Assembly (NCBI GenBank): GCA_030378015.1
Contig: JAUCGG010000024.1
Span: forward strand, 1 to 41,524
Direction of reading: 5' to 3'
Source of the DNA: Desulfococcaceae bacterium HSG8
Lineage (GTDB): Bacteria > Desulfobacterota > Desulfobacteria > Desulfobacterales > 4be13
DNA length: 41,524 bases
Part shown: piece by piece, positions 18,386 to 28,462 of the stretch
How the letters are laid out: every line of letters starts with the position of its first letter
Position numbering within the stretch: the first letter of the stretch is position 1
Position numbers and translations under genes: made by a program
The notes under the pieces: model-generated
The model's input: only the letters and a program-made list of their open reading frames with translations
What the model was told of the DNA's origin: nothing
Database searches by the model: none

Positions 18386-20317
18386 ATGACTCATTTGAAA
18401 CATCTTTTTTCGCCGATTCAGATCGGCACAATGAATGCAAAAAACCGGTTGCTCATGTCTGCAATGAGCATCAATTTTGGTGTTGATGACAAAGGGAATG
18501 TAACAGAACAACTGACTGAATATTTTGTCGCCAGGGCCAAAGGCGGAACCGGCATGATGCTGGTCGGCGGGGGCGCGGTGCATCCCACTGGCCTGGAACT
18601 TCCCCACCTGCCTACCCTCTGGGATGACGAATGTATCCCTGCCCTGATCAAAATGACAGACGCGGTTCGTCCCTACGGATCAAAATTCGGGATGCAGCTC
18701 ATGCACGGGGGCAGACAGTCCTATCACGACAACAAGGTTGCCCCATCTCCGCTGCCGGCTGAAGCAGTGGTAAAAGGCATTCCCCGGGAACTCAGCATTT
18801 CTGAAATTCATGAACTGGCAGCAGCTTTCGGGGATTCTGCCCGGCGCTGTAAAGAAGCAGGATTCGATTTTATAGAAATTCACGGCGCGCACGGGTACCT
18901 GATTAACCAGTTTCTTGCAAAGAATTCCAACAAACGGCAGGATGAATACGGGGGAAGCTTTGAAAACCGGACTCGCTTCCTTTTGGAGCTTTTCCGGGAT
19001 ATTAAAGATAAAACCGGTGCGGATTTTCCTGTGGGCATCCGTATAAACGGAAATGATTATATCAAAGACGGGTGGAGCCTTGAAGAAGCCCTGGAACTTG
19101 CCGTTATCCTGGAACGGGAAGGCGCTGATTATCTGCACATTTCCGCGGGGGTTTACGGTTCCTCGGAACTCACCATTCCCTCCATGTATGTGGATCACGG
19201 GTGCTTTGTTCACCTGGCTGATGCTGTGAAAAAGGAAGTCTCTGTTCCGGTTGCCACCGTGGGCAGGATCAAAAGCCCCGAGCTTGCTGACCGGATTATC
19301 AGGGAGGGAAAGGCGGATGTGGTCGCGATGGGCCGGTCTTTTCTGGCTGACCCGGAACTTGCCAATAAGGCAGCATCAGGAGACCTCTCCCAGATCAGGC
19401 CGTGCATCGGGTGCTGCCTGGGGTGCATCCACAATGTGCTGCAACTGGAGCCGGGAGCATGTGTGGTCAACCCGGATGTCGGCAGGGAATACCAGTTGAA
19501 AGAGACAGATGAAGCGGAGGATTCAAAGAAAATACTGGTTATCGGTGCGGGACCCGCTGGACTGGGGGCTGCAAGAATGGCATCCGTACGGGGACATAAG
19601 GTCATTGTGTGTGATGAAAGAGGTGATGTGGGCGGACTGGCAAGGCTGGCAGCTATTCCGCCCGGACGTTCTGAAATCATGGATATCGTGAATTTCCTGA
19701 AAAACGAGATGGATCGCCTGAAGGTGGAAGTTCGCCTGAATGTGGAACTGACGAGAGAATTTATTGAATCTGTCAGCCCCGACGCGGTCATCCTTGCCAC
19801 GGGCAGCCTTCCTGAAATGCCCATCATCAAAGGACTGTTCCAGACGGAGATGACCCTGTGCATGGTTACAGATGTGCTGGAAGGAAAGTCACTTACAGGG
19901 GATAAAGTCATTGTCATCGGCGGAAATCAGGCGGGTCTGGTTTTGGCTGATTTCCTGGCTGAAAAGGGGAAACAGGTGGTGGTTCTGAACCGAAAGAAAC
20001 ATTTTGCAGAGGAAATGTCAAGTAACGACCGCTTTTACCTGAGAGAACGGCTGAAACAGGATCATGTGAAGCTGTTCAAACAGGTGTCTGTGAAAAAATT
20101 TCTCCCTGACGGCGCGATATTCCGTTCCGGGGGTGAGGAGGTGGTCCTCGAAGGGTTTGACACTGTGGTGATTTCGGAAAAGATGACGTCCATCCGAAAG
20201 AGCGCGGAGCTTTTCAAGGGCACAGATATACCGGTTCATGTGGTCGGCGATGCCAAATCCCCCAGGATCATTATGCATGCGCTGAGTGAGGGAGAGGAGA
20301 TCGGGCGGATAGTGTGA
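18386..20317 (+). CDS. NADH:flavin oxidoreductase / 2,4-dienoyl-CoA reductase family
   Basis: Old-yellow-enzyme type flavoprotein fused to an FAD/NAD(P)H domain, 643 residues. Residues 1-330 form the FMN TIM barrel (HLFSPIQIGTMNAKNRLLMSAMS, FIEIHGAHGYLINQFL, DEYGGSFENRTRFLLE). C340, C343, C347 and C359 have the CxxCxxxC-x11-C spacing of the [4Fe-4S] cluster of dienoyl-CoA reductase and trimethylamine dehydrogenase. VIGAGPAGLGAA near 385 and VIVIGGNQAGLVLAD near 510 are the two nucleotide-binding motifs. A reductase for an enoyl or dienoyl substrate is likely, but the family has many substrates and no neighbour decides. The start is set by GGGAGG eleven bases upstream of the ATG. Confidence 0.92.
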   Translation: MTHLKHLFSPIQIGTMNAKNRLLMSAMSINFGVDDKGNVTEQLTEYFVARAKGGTGMMLVGGGAVHPTGLELPHLPTLWDDECIPALIKMTDAVRPYGSKFGMQLMHGGRQSYHDNKVAPSPLPAEAVVKGIPRELSISEIHELAAAFGDSARRCKEAGFDFIEIHGAHGYLINQFLAKNSNKRQDEYGGSFENRTRFLLELFRDIKDKTGADFPVGIRINGNDYIKDGWSLEEALELAVILEREGADYLHISAGVYGSSELTIPSMYVDHGCFVHLADAVKKEVSVPVATVGRIKSPELADRIIREGKADVVAMGRSFLADPELANKAASGDLSQIRPCIGCCLGCIHNVLQLEPGACVVNPDVGREYQLKETDEAEDSKKILVIGAGPAGLGAARMASVRGHKVIVCDERGDVGGLARLAAIPPGRSEIMDIVNFLKNEMDRLKVEVRLNVELTREFIESVSPDAVILATGSLPEMPIIKGLFQTEMTLCMVTDVLEGKSLTGDKVIVIGGNQAGLVLADFLAEKGKQVVVLNRKKHFAEEMSSNDRFYLRERLKQDHVKLFKQVSVKKFLPDGAIFRSGGEEVVLEGFDTVVISEKMTSIRKSAELFKGTDIPVHVVGDAKSPRIIMHALSEGEEIGRIV

Positions 20318-20518
20318 TGAGTCGGGGAACTGATTCCCGGTATCAGTTCCGGGAATCAGGTCTGAATCAGAAATCGGTTGACTCAGTAAATTCGTTGTAT
20401 TATCTTACTGATACAAAACAATTTATAAAATTACTATTTGGAATAATATCGTTTGCACCCAATTTATTTGAGATTTGGGTATTAGGATTTGGAATTTGTG
20501 ATTTGGAATTTATTCAAC
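20318..20518. repeat. Short gap with R10 leading into the kinase gene
   Basis: Contains GGAACTGATTCCCGGTATCAGTTCC dyads right after the previous stop and an R10-like GATTTGGAATTTGTGATTTG run that ends at the kinase start, again leaving no clear Shine-Dalgarno sequence. Confidence 0.6.
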
Positions 20519-21874
20519 ATGATATTTGACAAGATTAATAACATATTCAAATCAGTTTTTACAAAACTGCTGCTGATTATGCTCATAACCGGAGCCGTTA
20601 TAAATTTCCTGGTGGTCGCTTTTTTCCACCTTCATGAGGATGATGTCATGGATCTGTTAAAAAAAAATGTCGTTTTATACTCGGATTATGTCATAAAAGA
20701 ACTCGGTACGCCTCCCAGCCTGCAGCGAGCGCAGGAGTTCGCCAGGCAGTCCGAGTTCGGAATCCGCTATGAAAGCCCCGATCTTACCTGGTCAACTTCC
20801 GAGGATATCCTGACAATTGAGCAACTGCATTCCAATGCAAGTGAAAAAGAACTGTTTTCGCCCCCTGATGATTCTCATTTCCAAGTCTGGCGTCTGGAAC
20901 TTCGCGAAATTTTTGATGAGAAAGACTATATAGAAATAAGAAACAAGGATGGCAAATTTATTTTTTTCAATTCAGAATGGCACATCAGGCACTCCGAAAG
21001 AGTCCATGTAATGGCATTCACATTGGCCGGATTCCTGACAGTTGTTATAATAGCTGCATATCTGGCAATCCGCAGGATCCTCAATCCTGTCATATTGATT
21101 ACTCACGGGGTTAGGCAGGTTGGGACAGGAAACCTGGAATATCAGCTTAATATCAAGAGATCCGATGAACTGGGCGAAATGGCAGCCGCGTTCAATGACA
21201 TGACCGCGTGCATAAAAGATATGCTCCATGCCAGGGAGCAACTGCTCCTGGATGTCAGCCACGAACTGCGCTCGCCTCTAACCCGCATGAAGGTTGCTTT
21301 GGAATTCATGCCGGAAAACCAGGTTAAGGATAATATCCGTGAGGATGTTTCCGAAATGGAGAAAATGGTGACAGAAATACTGGAAACAGCCCGCCTGCGA
21401 AACAAACACGCCCGCCTGAACTGGCAGAAGATTGATATGACAGAACTCGTCTCGGAAATGATCGCGTCTTTTAATAATCAGCCGCCCGGCTTTCAGGCAG
21501 ACAACATGCCGGACACCCTGATGACAGGTGCTGACCCGGAACTGATAAAAACCGTACTGAAAAATATTCTCGGAAATGCATTGAAATATTCCGCTGACAG
21601 CGAAAGCCCGGTCATTGTAACCTTGTCAGAGAAGGAATCATATGTCATAATAAAAATCAGGGACAGGGGGATCGGAATTCCCCGGGAAGAGCTTCCGTAT
21701 ATTTTCGAACCGTTTTACCGGGTTGACAAATCTCGTTCAAAAGACACAGGCGGATACGGCCTGGGGCTTAGTCTCTGCAAGACCATCATGGAAGCTCATC
21801 ATGGGAAGATTGAGATTGAAAGCAGCCTGGAAAAAGGCACGACTGTGTCCCTGTTTCTTCCTGATGCAATATGA
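20519..21874 (+). CDS. Sensor histidine kinase (HAMP-HisKA-HATPase)
   Basis: Membrane two-component sensor, 451 residues from the ATG at 20519. A first membrane span lies at residues 17-36 and a second at about 164-185. The periplasmic sensing segment of about 125 residues has no domain I recognise. HAMP follows (about 186-238). HisKA has the phospho-acceptor H248 in LLLDVSHELRSPLTRMK. The ATPase domain shows NILGNALKYS (N box), DRGIGIPREELPYIFEPFYRVD (G1/F) and GGYGLGLSLCKTIMEAHHG (G2). No response regulator of the DNA-binding kind is adjacent, so it is an orphan; the partner may be encoded elsewhere. An upstream in-frame ATG at 20489 lies in repeat DNA and is less likely. Confidence 0.93.
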   Translation: MIFDKINNIFKSVFTKLLLIMLITGAVINFLVVAFFHLHEDDVMDLLKKNVVLYSDYVIKELGTPPSLQRAQEFARQSEFGIRYESPDLTWSTSEDILTIEQLHSNASEKELFSPPDDSHFQVWRLELREIFDEKDYIEIRNKDGKFIFFNSEWHIRHSERVHVMAFTLAGFLTVVIIAAYLAIRRILNPVILITHGVRQVGTGNLEYQLNIKRSDELGEMAAAFNDMTACIKDMLHAREQLLLDVSHELRSPLTRMKVALEFMPENQVKDNIREDVSEMEKMVTEILETARLRNKHARLNWQKIDMTELVSEMIASFNNQPPGFQADNMPDTLMTGADPELIKTVLKNILGNALKYSADSESPVIVTLSEKESYVIIKIRDRGIGIPREELPYIFEPFYRVDKSRSKDTGGYGLGLSLCKTIMEAHHGKIEIESSLEKGTTVSLFLPDAI

Positions 21875-21879
21875 AAGTA

Positions 21880-22060
21880 TCAGTAGGTCGAAAAGATTCC
21901 GGTAAACCTTGAAAACAGTGGATTCCGGGTTAAAATTAAAAAACATCCGTTTTTAAATTTTCCCAATTTAACATACTGTCATTCCGGGGAAAATCGGAAA
22001 ACGGATGTTTTCCGATTTTAACCCGGAATCCACTGCTTGCGAAAGTTTTCGATCTACTGA
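21880..22060. repeat. R2 element after the kinase gene
   Basis: R2 copy beginning six bases after the stop (CAGTAGGTCGAAAAG…) and ending TTTTCGATCTACTG; the longest perfect arms are around the AATCGGAAAACGG/ACCCGGAATCCAC halves. Confidence 0.9.
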
Positions 22061-22162
22061 GTATGTTTGGTGGCTTGTTTGACACTAAATCTTGTTTCAG
22101 ACATGCCATTCTCTACACTGATAATCTTTCCTGGTAATACCATCAACTGATTTGCCTTCAGT

Positions 22163-22685
22163 GGAGCGAAGCGTAACCCACCGTTTGATATATGTAATAA
22201 AAAACAAATGGTGGGTTACGCTTCGCTTCACCCACCCTACATTTCCGAATAGCGAACTCGCGGGTTTTATATGCAGATTACCATAGTAAACAATCAGATC
22301 GGTCAATTCAGATTAAAGGTCAGCAGATCAGAGATTCATGTACTAATGTTCCCATATTTTGCGTGGGACGAGATCGCTAAAGTTTTTTCCCCCGTCTGTC
22401 TTAATCTTAATTCTACTCTTAATCTTAATCAGGCAGGAGCAAGATTAAGAGCAAGAGCAAGATACCGGGTATATTAATTTGGAGAAATCCCTTACTACTC
22501 CCAACGAATACTGTTTCCACCCCATTGATTTTTTTATTTCTGAGTGATAAGATTCCGGAAATTTGCATTCCGACAACGAATTTATTAGATTATTTTTAGA
22601 AATATCCGGAATTTATCAATAATGTCATGGATCATAAAAGGGTGTTTCATATCCGTAACGTAATGTGAACAAAAACCGTGAACAA
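22163..22685. repeat. R1 inverted pair, R6, and unassigned AT-rich DNA
   Basis: Two R1 halves face each other (22163-22185 and 22208-22242), then R6 (22390-22497). From 22498 to 22685 the sequence is AT-rich with no gene seen. Confidence 0.8.
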
Positions 22686-23148
22686 ATGGAAGAGCATAAA
22701 ACACAAGGATTAAAACGCCAGACCGGGATATTCGGACAAAAGCTGCTCCTGACGAAAATTTTCTGATGGTCTTCATCCCTTTTTCCCTCCTGAGTGCTGG
22801 TATCCTTGGATTTGTTTATTACGAAGAAGTAAAAACATTCAACACCTTTTGATCTGAACCTTGAGCAAGGACAGATCGAACAGCCCTTAAAGCCCATGAT
22901 TCGTTTCGGAACACCGATCTTTGACGCTAATGGGAAAAAACGGGGCATTGTGCTTCTGAATTACCTGGGCGGATACATGATCCGGCATATGAAATTTGTT
23001 GCCAAAGAGCCTGCAAAACTTCTCCTGCTGAACTCCCGGGGAATTTTATCTGATCGGCATTCATGCCGAGGATGAATGGGGGTTTATGTACAAGGAAAAG
23101 AAGGAGTGCAGGCTTGCTTCGGTCCTGGGAGTGAAACCGGAGGACTAA
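22686..23148 (+). pseudogene. Decayed membrane sensor with Cache-type domain
   Basis: Fragments of one protein lie in different frames. MEEHKTQGLKRQTGIFGQ…KLLLTKIF is followed by a membrane segment in another frame (MVFIPFSLLSAGILGFVYYEE). Then comes FDLNLEQGQIEQPLKPMIRF and GTPIFDANGKKRGIVLLNYLG, and after a further shift AEDEWGFMYKEKKE. The middle two resemble the periplasmic Cache-like region of deltaproteobacterial sensor kinases (…IEQPLKPMIRFGTPVFD…GIVLLNY…PEDEWGFM). At least two frameshifts and a large internal deletion are needed, so no functional product is expected. It ends one base before the response-regulator gene, so it probably was the sensor for it. Confidence 0.75.
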
Positions 23149-23149
23149 T

Positions 23150-24292
23150 ATGACAGAAAAAAAACACCGCGTGCTTGTTGTGGATGACGAGCCGAACAAT
23201 CTGAAGCTGATGAAAAACATTCTCCAGGATCAGTATCAGATGGCTTTTGCCACAAACGGCGAGATGGCCATGAATGTCGTGGGAGAAATCCGGCCAAGTA
23301 TCATATTGCTTGACATTATGATGCCGGAGATAAACGGATATGAGGTATGCAGGCAACTGAAGGCAAACCCTGACCTGCGTGATATCCCGGTTATTTTCAT
23401 CACAGCAAAGGGGGGAGTGGAAGATGAGGCAAAAGGGTTTGAACTGGGCGCTGTTGACTACATCACAAAACCTGTAAGCCCTTCCCTGGTCAAAGCCAGG
23501 GTCAGAACACATCTGAGCCTCAGACTGATCAGAGAGGCACTGGTCAGTGAACAGGAAAAGCTGAGAGAAAAAAATCAGTTGCTCGAAGAACAGAAATTCA
23601 AAATAGCAGAGGCAAACATAAAACTTCTTGAGCAGAATGAAGTTATCGAACAGGAAAAACAACAGTCAGAGAAGCTTTTGTTAAACACCCTGCCTGCAAA
23701 AATTGTGCAGGAGCTGAAGCAGTTCGGAAAAACAGAGCCGGAATCTTTTGAGAATGTCACAATCTGTTTTTCCGATTTCTCGGGATTCACAAAAATGTCC
23801 TCAAGTATCGAACCCCGTGTACTGATAAATGAACTGAATGATATCTTTACAGTATTTGACGATATTATTGTGAATCACAATTGTGAACGGATCAAGACAA
23901 TCGGCGACGCGTATTTATACGTCTGCGGGATGCCTGAACGGAATCCGGATCATGCTGAGAATATTGTCAGATCCGCAGTTGAAATCATCAGATACCTCGA
24001 AAATCGGAACATGTCCTCAGAAATTCAATGGAAAACCAGAATCGGTGTTCACACCGGAAAGGTTGTCGGCGGAATCGTCGGTGTCCGAAAATATATTTAT
24101 GACGTGTTCGGTGACGCCATCAACACTGCCTCAAGGATGGAATCGAACTCGGAACCCATGCACATCAATATTTCTGAAACCACGTATAGCCTTGTAAAAG
24201 ATAAATTCAGCTTTGTTGAAAGAAAGCCTGCTGAAGTTAAGGGAAAGGGCAGGATGAAAATGTATTTTGTTGAAATGAAGAGAGGGAGATAA
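23150..24292 (+). CDS. Response regulator with adenylate cyclase output
   Basis: The receiver domain (residues 6-120) has D12/D13, phospho-acceptor D55 in LLDIMMPEING, T85 and K107. A coiled coil of about 60 residues (EALVSEQEKLREKNQLLEEQ…) leads to a class III cyclase domain (about 200-375). The metal aspartates are D209 (FSDFSGFT) and D253 (IGDAYLY). K249 and D318 (YDVFGD) are the adenine-selecting pair, and N325 and R329 (INTASRM) the transition-state residues; all are present, so cAMP synthesis is predicted. GGAGGA lies just upstream of the ATG, within the end of the sensor pseudogene. The stop TAATG overlaps the sbcC start. Confidence 0.93.
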   Translation: MTEKKHRVLVVDDEPNNLKLMKNILQDQYQMAFATNGEMAMNVVGEIRPSIILLDIMMPEINGYEVCRQLKANPDLRDIPVIFITAKGGVEDEAKGFELGAVDYITKPVSPSLVKARVRTHLSLRLIREALVSEQEKLREKNQLLEEQKFKIAEANIKLLEQNEVIEQEKQQSEKLLLNTLPAKIVQELKQFGKTEPESFENVTICFSDFSGFTKMSSSIEPRVLINELNDIFTVFDDIIVNHNCERIKTIGDAYLYVCGMPERNPDHAENIVRSAVEIIRYLENRNMSSEIQWKTRIGVHTGKVVGGIVGVRKYIYDVFGDAINTASRMESNSEPMHINISETTYSLVKDKFSFVERKPAEVKGKGRMKMYFVEMKRGR

Positions 24293-27200
24293 TGAGGATA
24301 CTCAGCGTGTGCTTCAGAAATATCAACTCTCTGAAAGGGGACTGGGAGATCCCTTTTGATCGTACACCGCTTGCGGAGTCAGGTATTTTTGCTATTATCG
24401 GACCCACGGGCGCAGGCAAAACCAGTATCTTGGACGCTGTCACCCTGGCACTTTACGGGGAAACTCACCGGCTGAAAAAGCCCGCCGAGCAGATCATGAC
24501 CAAGCATATGGGAGACTGTTTTTCAGAGGTTGTTTTTTCCATAAAAAATAAATCATACCGCTCCAAATGGACAGTCCGCAGGGCAAGAAAAAAAGCCGAC
24601 GGAAATCTCCAAGTTCCCAAAATGGAACTCGCGGATATCAGCACGGGCAAACTTATCGAGGACAGGCTGAGTTCGGTTCCCCGACTGGTCTCCGAAATTA
24701 CCGGGCTGGATTTTAAAAGATTTTCCCGCTCCATTATGCTGGCCCAGGGAGATTTTGCAGCTTTCTTAAATGCAAAAGTAAATGAACGTGCCGAACTCCT
24801 GGAGAAAATCACCGGAATGGAGATTTATTCGGAAATCTCCAGGAAAGCCTTTGAAAAGGCAAAAGCGGAAAAAGAAAAACTGTCTGCCATGGAAGATCAG
24901 ATCCGAAGCATTTCACTCATGCCTTTGGAAGAGATTCAGGAACTCGAAGAAACCGCAAGCCATAGCGAGATACAGATGCAGGAGACGGAGAATTCTCTGA
25001 AAACTTTAAAGGAACAGCGAGACTGGCTGAAGGGCCTGATACATCTGGAAAAAGAGTGTGAGGAAAACAAGGCGTTACTTGATGATGCCCGGAACCGGAG
25101 AGCCGAAATGCAGGAGGATATCCGGCGTCTTGAAGTCGCGAAAAAAGCAATGCTCCACAGGACAGAACTGGAGATTTTGGATTCCAAAAAGCATCAGGCC
25201 GCAGAAATATTTAAAGATCTGACAAAATTGCAGGAAGATATATCGGATATTGAAAATCGTATCAGGACACTGGATGAGAAAAGAAAACAGTGTGTCAGTG
25301 AGCTGAATCAGGCCAGAAAGGCCCAGTCAGAAGTTGAAAAAGTAATCGGAGAGGTTCTGGTTCTGGACAGTAATATTGAAAACAAAGACAAACAGGTTCG
25401 GGAAATAGCCGCACAGGCAGCATCCCTCCGGGATGAACAAAAAAGACTGTCCGCGCAGCAATCTGAGAACACAGAAGTAATGCGGAAAAACGAGGCAGAT
25501 CAGGAAAAAATTAAAACTTGGCTGGAGGTTTACAGGAACGATGAAGGACTGGCTGGAGATATCCCGCTTATCAAGGACTGGCTGGAACAATGGACAGATA
25601 TCCGGAAAAAACGTTCAGATGCTGAGACTCGGCAGGCAGGAGTTTCAGAGGAGATCAGAAAAACAGCAGCGGCCCTGGAAAGCAATGAGATTTCAGTCCG
25701 AACCATACAACAGGATGTAAAAAAACTTTCGGATCAACTGGAGGAGACAGGGAAGGCCGTCAGGGATATTCTCGGAGAATCTTCGTCAGAGGAGATAGTG
25801 GTTCGTTATAACACCCTGGAAAAACAACTCGGAACACTCAGAGAACTGCACAGACTGGCCAATGATTTTACAGGTTATATTTCGGAAAAAGAAAAAACTG
25901 AGAGCCGGATTTACGAAGATGAGCGCGCATTATCCAAGACTGCCGATATGCTTTCCGAACTGAGGGAAGAACTGGCCAGGGAAGAAAATATCAGGACAGC
26001 CCTGGAAAAAACTGTGGAGCATGAGATAAGGATTGCAAAATATGAGGATGACAGAAAACAGCTTGAACCAGGTAACGCCTGTCCCCTGTGCGGTTCTCGC
26101 GAACACCCTTTTGTTACAGAAAGCCCGCCCCGTGACAGCGATTCTCGCAGGGCACTAAGAGATCAGAAGAATAAGCTGAAAATGATCCGGGAAAATATAG
26201 AAAAACAATCCCACGAGATCACCCGCGTTAGGACCCGGGCAGATCAGAATAAAAAGCGGATCGCGGATACGCAAAGCAAAATGGTATTATTGCGGAAAAA
26301 GTGGGATAAACTATGCCGCGCGGGAGACTCGTGGAACATTGAATATCCACGGGAACTGGAAGAAAAAATTCGCGAAACAGAAGCGGAAAGCCGCAGGCAT
26401 GAAGAAAAGATCAATGCGGTAAGGGCATATAAAAAAGAAAAGGAGCGAATCAGCCAACTCCGACAGAATGCAAAGGATAAGCTGACAGAAAAACAGACCG
26501 CTATAATCCGGCTGGAAAATGATCTGAAAAACAGCCGGAACGACCTCTCAGGACTGACAAAAACGGTTCAGGAGCTTTGGAAAAATGAGAGAAGCCGTTC
26601 GGAAAATCTGATAACCAGGCTTTCGAAATACGGGGACAACCTGCTTGCCGAAGGAAAAGAAGAATCCCTGATCAGCAATCTGACGATGAGATGGAAAAAA
26701 TACCGGGGAAATATAGCTCTCCGGGGAAATCTGGAAAAAAATTCCCGGGAGCTTAGGGAAAAAGAGGGTATTCTCTCAATACAACTCAGGGGATTGGAGA
26801 AGCAGCTTGCCGATGCTGATCAATACGCCTCGGATGCCCTGGAAAGCCTGGAAAGTCTGAAGAATCAGAGAAAAACGATTTTCGGAAGCAAATCCCCGAT
26901 CCAAGAAAGACAGAGACTTCAGAAAGAAGCCGAAGACAAGGAAAATGCTTATAATACCGTCCTTGAAGATTGCAATGTGACTGACAGACTGTTGTCCGCC
27001 AGACAGGAACTGATGAGAACCCGGCAGATCGAAGATAAAAACATCTCTGAGCTTGTGGGAAAACTGGAAGCAGAACTTTCAGCCAAAGTGACAGCGTCAG
27101 GCTTTGAAAATATTGAGAGTCTCCGTGAGAGCTTTCTTCCTCCCGAACAGCACATTGCTATTGAAAAATATCTGGAAAATGTGAATAAAAAGATCGTTGA

Positions 27201-27936
27201 AGCTCAGACACTGCTGGAAAAATCTCAGAACCGGCTTGACGCGGAACGCACCCTGGATATGGCTCGGAAATCTCATGAAGAAATTTGCCAGGAGATTGAA
27301 ATATGCAAAAAGCTGAGGGATGAACTGACCAGAAAGCTGGGTGCATCGCAGGATACGTTAAAAAAACAGGAGGATCTGAGAAATATACACAAGCAGAAGA
27401 TGGGAGAGATCGAAAAACAGGGAAAAGAATATTTTCGCTGGAGAAGGCTGAAAAATCTTATCGGCTCCAGGGACGGGGATCTGTTCAGGAAATTTGCCCA
27501 AAGCCTGACGCTGGACCGCCTGATTTACCTGAGCAACCAGCATTTGAAAAAACTCAATGACCGATATCAGCTCCATCGCCAGGAAGACCGGCTCCTGGGA
27601 CTGGAAATTATTGATACTTATCAGGCAGATATCCGAAGACCCATCAGCACCCTGTCCGGGGGAGAAAGTTTCTTGGTGAGCCTGGCAATGGCCCTGGGGC
27701 TTTCGGACCTTGCAAGCAAAAGAACGAGGGTGGATTCTCTTTTCTTGGACGAAGGGTTCGGTGCCCTGGATGACGATGCCTTGGATATAGCGCTTTCCAC
27801 ACTCGAAAACCTCCAGGCCAGTGGTAAAATGATCGGGGTTATTTCCCATATTGAGGCTTTGAAGGAGAGGATATCCGCCCAGATACAGGTGGAGAAACTG
27901 GCCGGAGGGATCAGCCGGCTGAATATTGCAGGTTAG
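24292..27936 (+). CDS. sbcC: Nuclease SbcCD subunit C (Rad50-like ATPase)
   Basis: SMC-like ATPase that with the nuclease SbcD (Mre11) opens hairpins and processes DNA ends. In 1214 residues: N-terminal ATPase half with Walker A GPTGAGKTS at 37-45; long coiled coils from about 180 to 1040; a zinc hook CPLCG at 597-601 in the middle; C-terminal half with the ABC signature STLSGGESFLVSLAMALGLSD near 1120, Walker B SLFLDEGFGALD and the H-loop VISHIEAL. It shares one base with the cyclase stop (TAATG), so translation is coupled. No sbcD lies upstream, where it is normally found. The hairpin-nuclease function fits a chromosome rich in palindromes, which is speculation. Confidence 0.95.
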   Translation: MRILSVCFRNINSLKGDWEIPFDRTPLAESGIFAIIGPTGAGKTSILDAVTLALYGETHRLKKPAEQIMTKHMGDCFSEVVFSIKNKSYRSKWTVRRARKKADGNLQVPKMELADISTGKLIEDRLSSVPRLVSEITGLDFKRFSRSIMLAQGDFAAFLNAKVNERAELLEKITGMEIYSEISRKAFEKAKAEKEKLSAMEDQIRSISLMPLEEIQELEETASHSEIQMQETENSLKTLKEQRDWLKGLIHLEKECEENKALLDDARNRRAEMQEDIRRLEVAKKAMLHRTELEILDSKKHQAAEIFKDLTKLQEDISDIENRIRTLDEKRKQCVSELNQARKAQSEVEKVIGEVLVLDSNIENKDKQVREIAAQAASLRDEQKRLSAQQSENTEVMRKNEADQEKIKTWLEVYRNDEGLAGDIPLIKDWLEQWTDIRKKRSDAETRQAGVSEEIRKTAAALESNEISVRTIQQDVKKLSDQLEETGKAVRDILGESSSEEIVVRYNTLEKQLGTLRELHRLANDFTGYISEKEKTESRIYEDERALSKTADMLSELREELAREENIRTALEKTVEHEIRIAKYEDDRKQLEPGNACPLCGSREHPFVTESPPRDSDSRRALRDQKNKLKMIRENIEKQSHEITRVRTRADQNKKRIADTQSKMVLLRKKWDKLCRAGDSWNIEYPRELEEKIRETEAESRRHEEKINAVRAYKKEKERISQLRQNAKDKLTEKQTAIIRLENDLKNSRNDLSGLTKTVQELWKNERSRSENLITRLSKYGDNLLAEGKEESLISNLTMRWKKYRGNIALRGNLEKNSRELREKEGILSIQLRGLEKQLADADQYASDALESLESLKNQRKTIFGSKSPIQERQRLQKEAEDKENAYNTVLEDCNVTDRLLSARQELMRTRQIEDKNISELVGKLEAELSAKVTASGFENIESLRESFLPPEQHIAIEKYLENVNKKIVEAQTLLEKSQNRLDAERTLDMARKSHEEICQEIEICKKLRDELTRKLGASQDTLKKQEDLRNIHKQKMGEIEKQGKEYFRWRRLKNLIGSRDGDLFRKFAQSLTLDRLIYLSNQHLKKLNDRYQLHRQEDRLLGLEIIDTYQADIRRPISTLSGGESFLVSLAMALGLSDLASKRTRVDSLFLDEGFGALDDDALDIALSTLENLQASGKMIGVISHIEALKERISAQIQVEKLAGGISRLNIAG

Positions 27937-27965
27937 ATAGAAAACCCGCGGGATAAATCCCCGAT

Positions 27966-28255
27966 GTAGGGTGGGTGGAGCGAAGCGGAACCCACCGTTT
28001 GTTGTTATCTCACAAAGCAAGCTTTGAATTCCGCTGGCTCGGAATTGTGAATTGGCAGGCTGTTTTTTCATTCATAAGTGTAAAAACGGAGTGCAAAGCT
28101 TGCTTTGCCGCCGGGGTTATCGCAAAGCAAGCTTTGCACTCCGTGTTACGGAAAATTCTGGGAGTGTCCCACCTTTTACACATGCCGCAGGAGTGCGACG
28201 TAATCTTTCAGATTGCGTTCCCCGCTCCGACGCAATCTGAAAGATTACGTTACAG
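27966..28255. repeat. R1, R8 and R9 repeats after sbcC
   Basis: R1 (27966-27996, with one base change GCGGAACCC) starts 29 bases after the sbcC stop. R8 half-sites (CACAAAGCAAGCTTTG at 28012; GGAGTGCAAAGCTTGCTTTG at 28090 and its complement at 28124) follow, then an R9 inverted pair (28198-28252). Confidence 0.85.
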
Positions 28256-28256
28256 T

Positions 28257-28432
28257 CAGTAGATCGAAAACTTCTGCAAACAGTGGATTCCGGGTTAAAA
28301 TCGGGAAATATCTGTTTTAATTTTTACTGTAATAGCAGTATGTTAAGATGTCATTCCGGGGAAAATTAAAAAACGGATGTTTTTTAATTTTAACCCGGAA
28401 TCCACTGTTCCGCAGGGTTTACCGGAAACTTT
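28257..28432. repeat. R2 element
   Basis: R2 with intact ends (CAGTAGATCGAAAACTTCTG, AACCCGGAATCCACTG) but a diverged centre (TGTTTTAATTTTTACTG instead of the usual CCGTTTTCCGATTTTCC). Confidence 0.88.
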
Positions 28433-28462
28433 CCGCACTCCTTTTTCTTTTCGGATGTGTAC

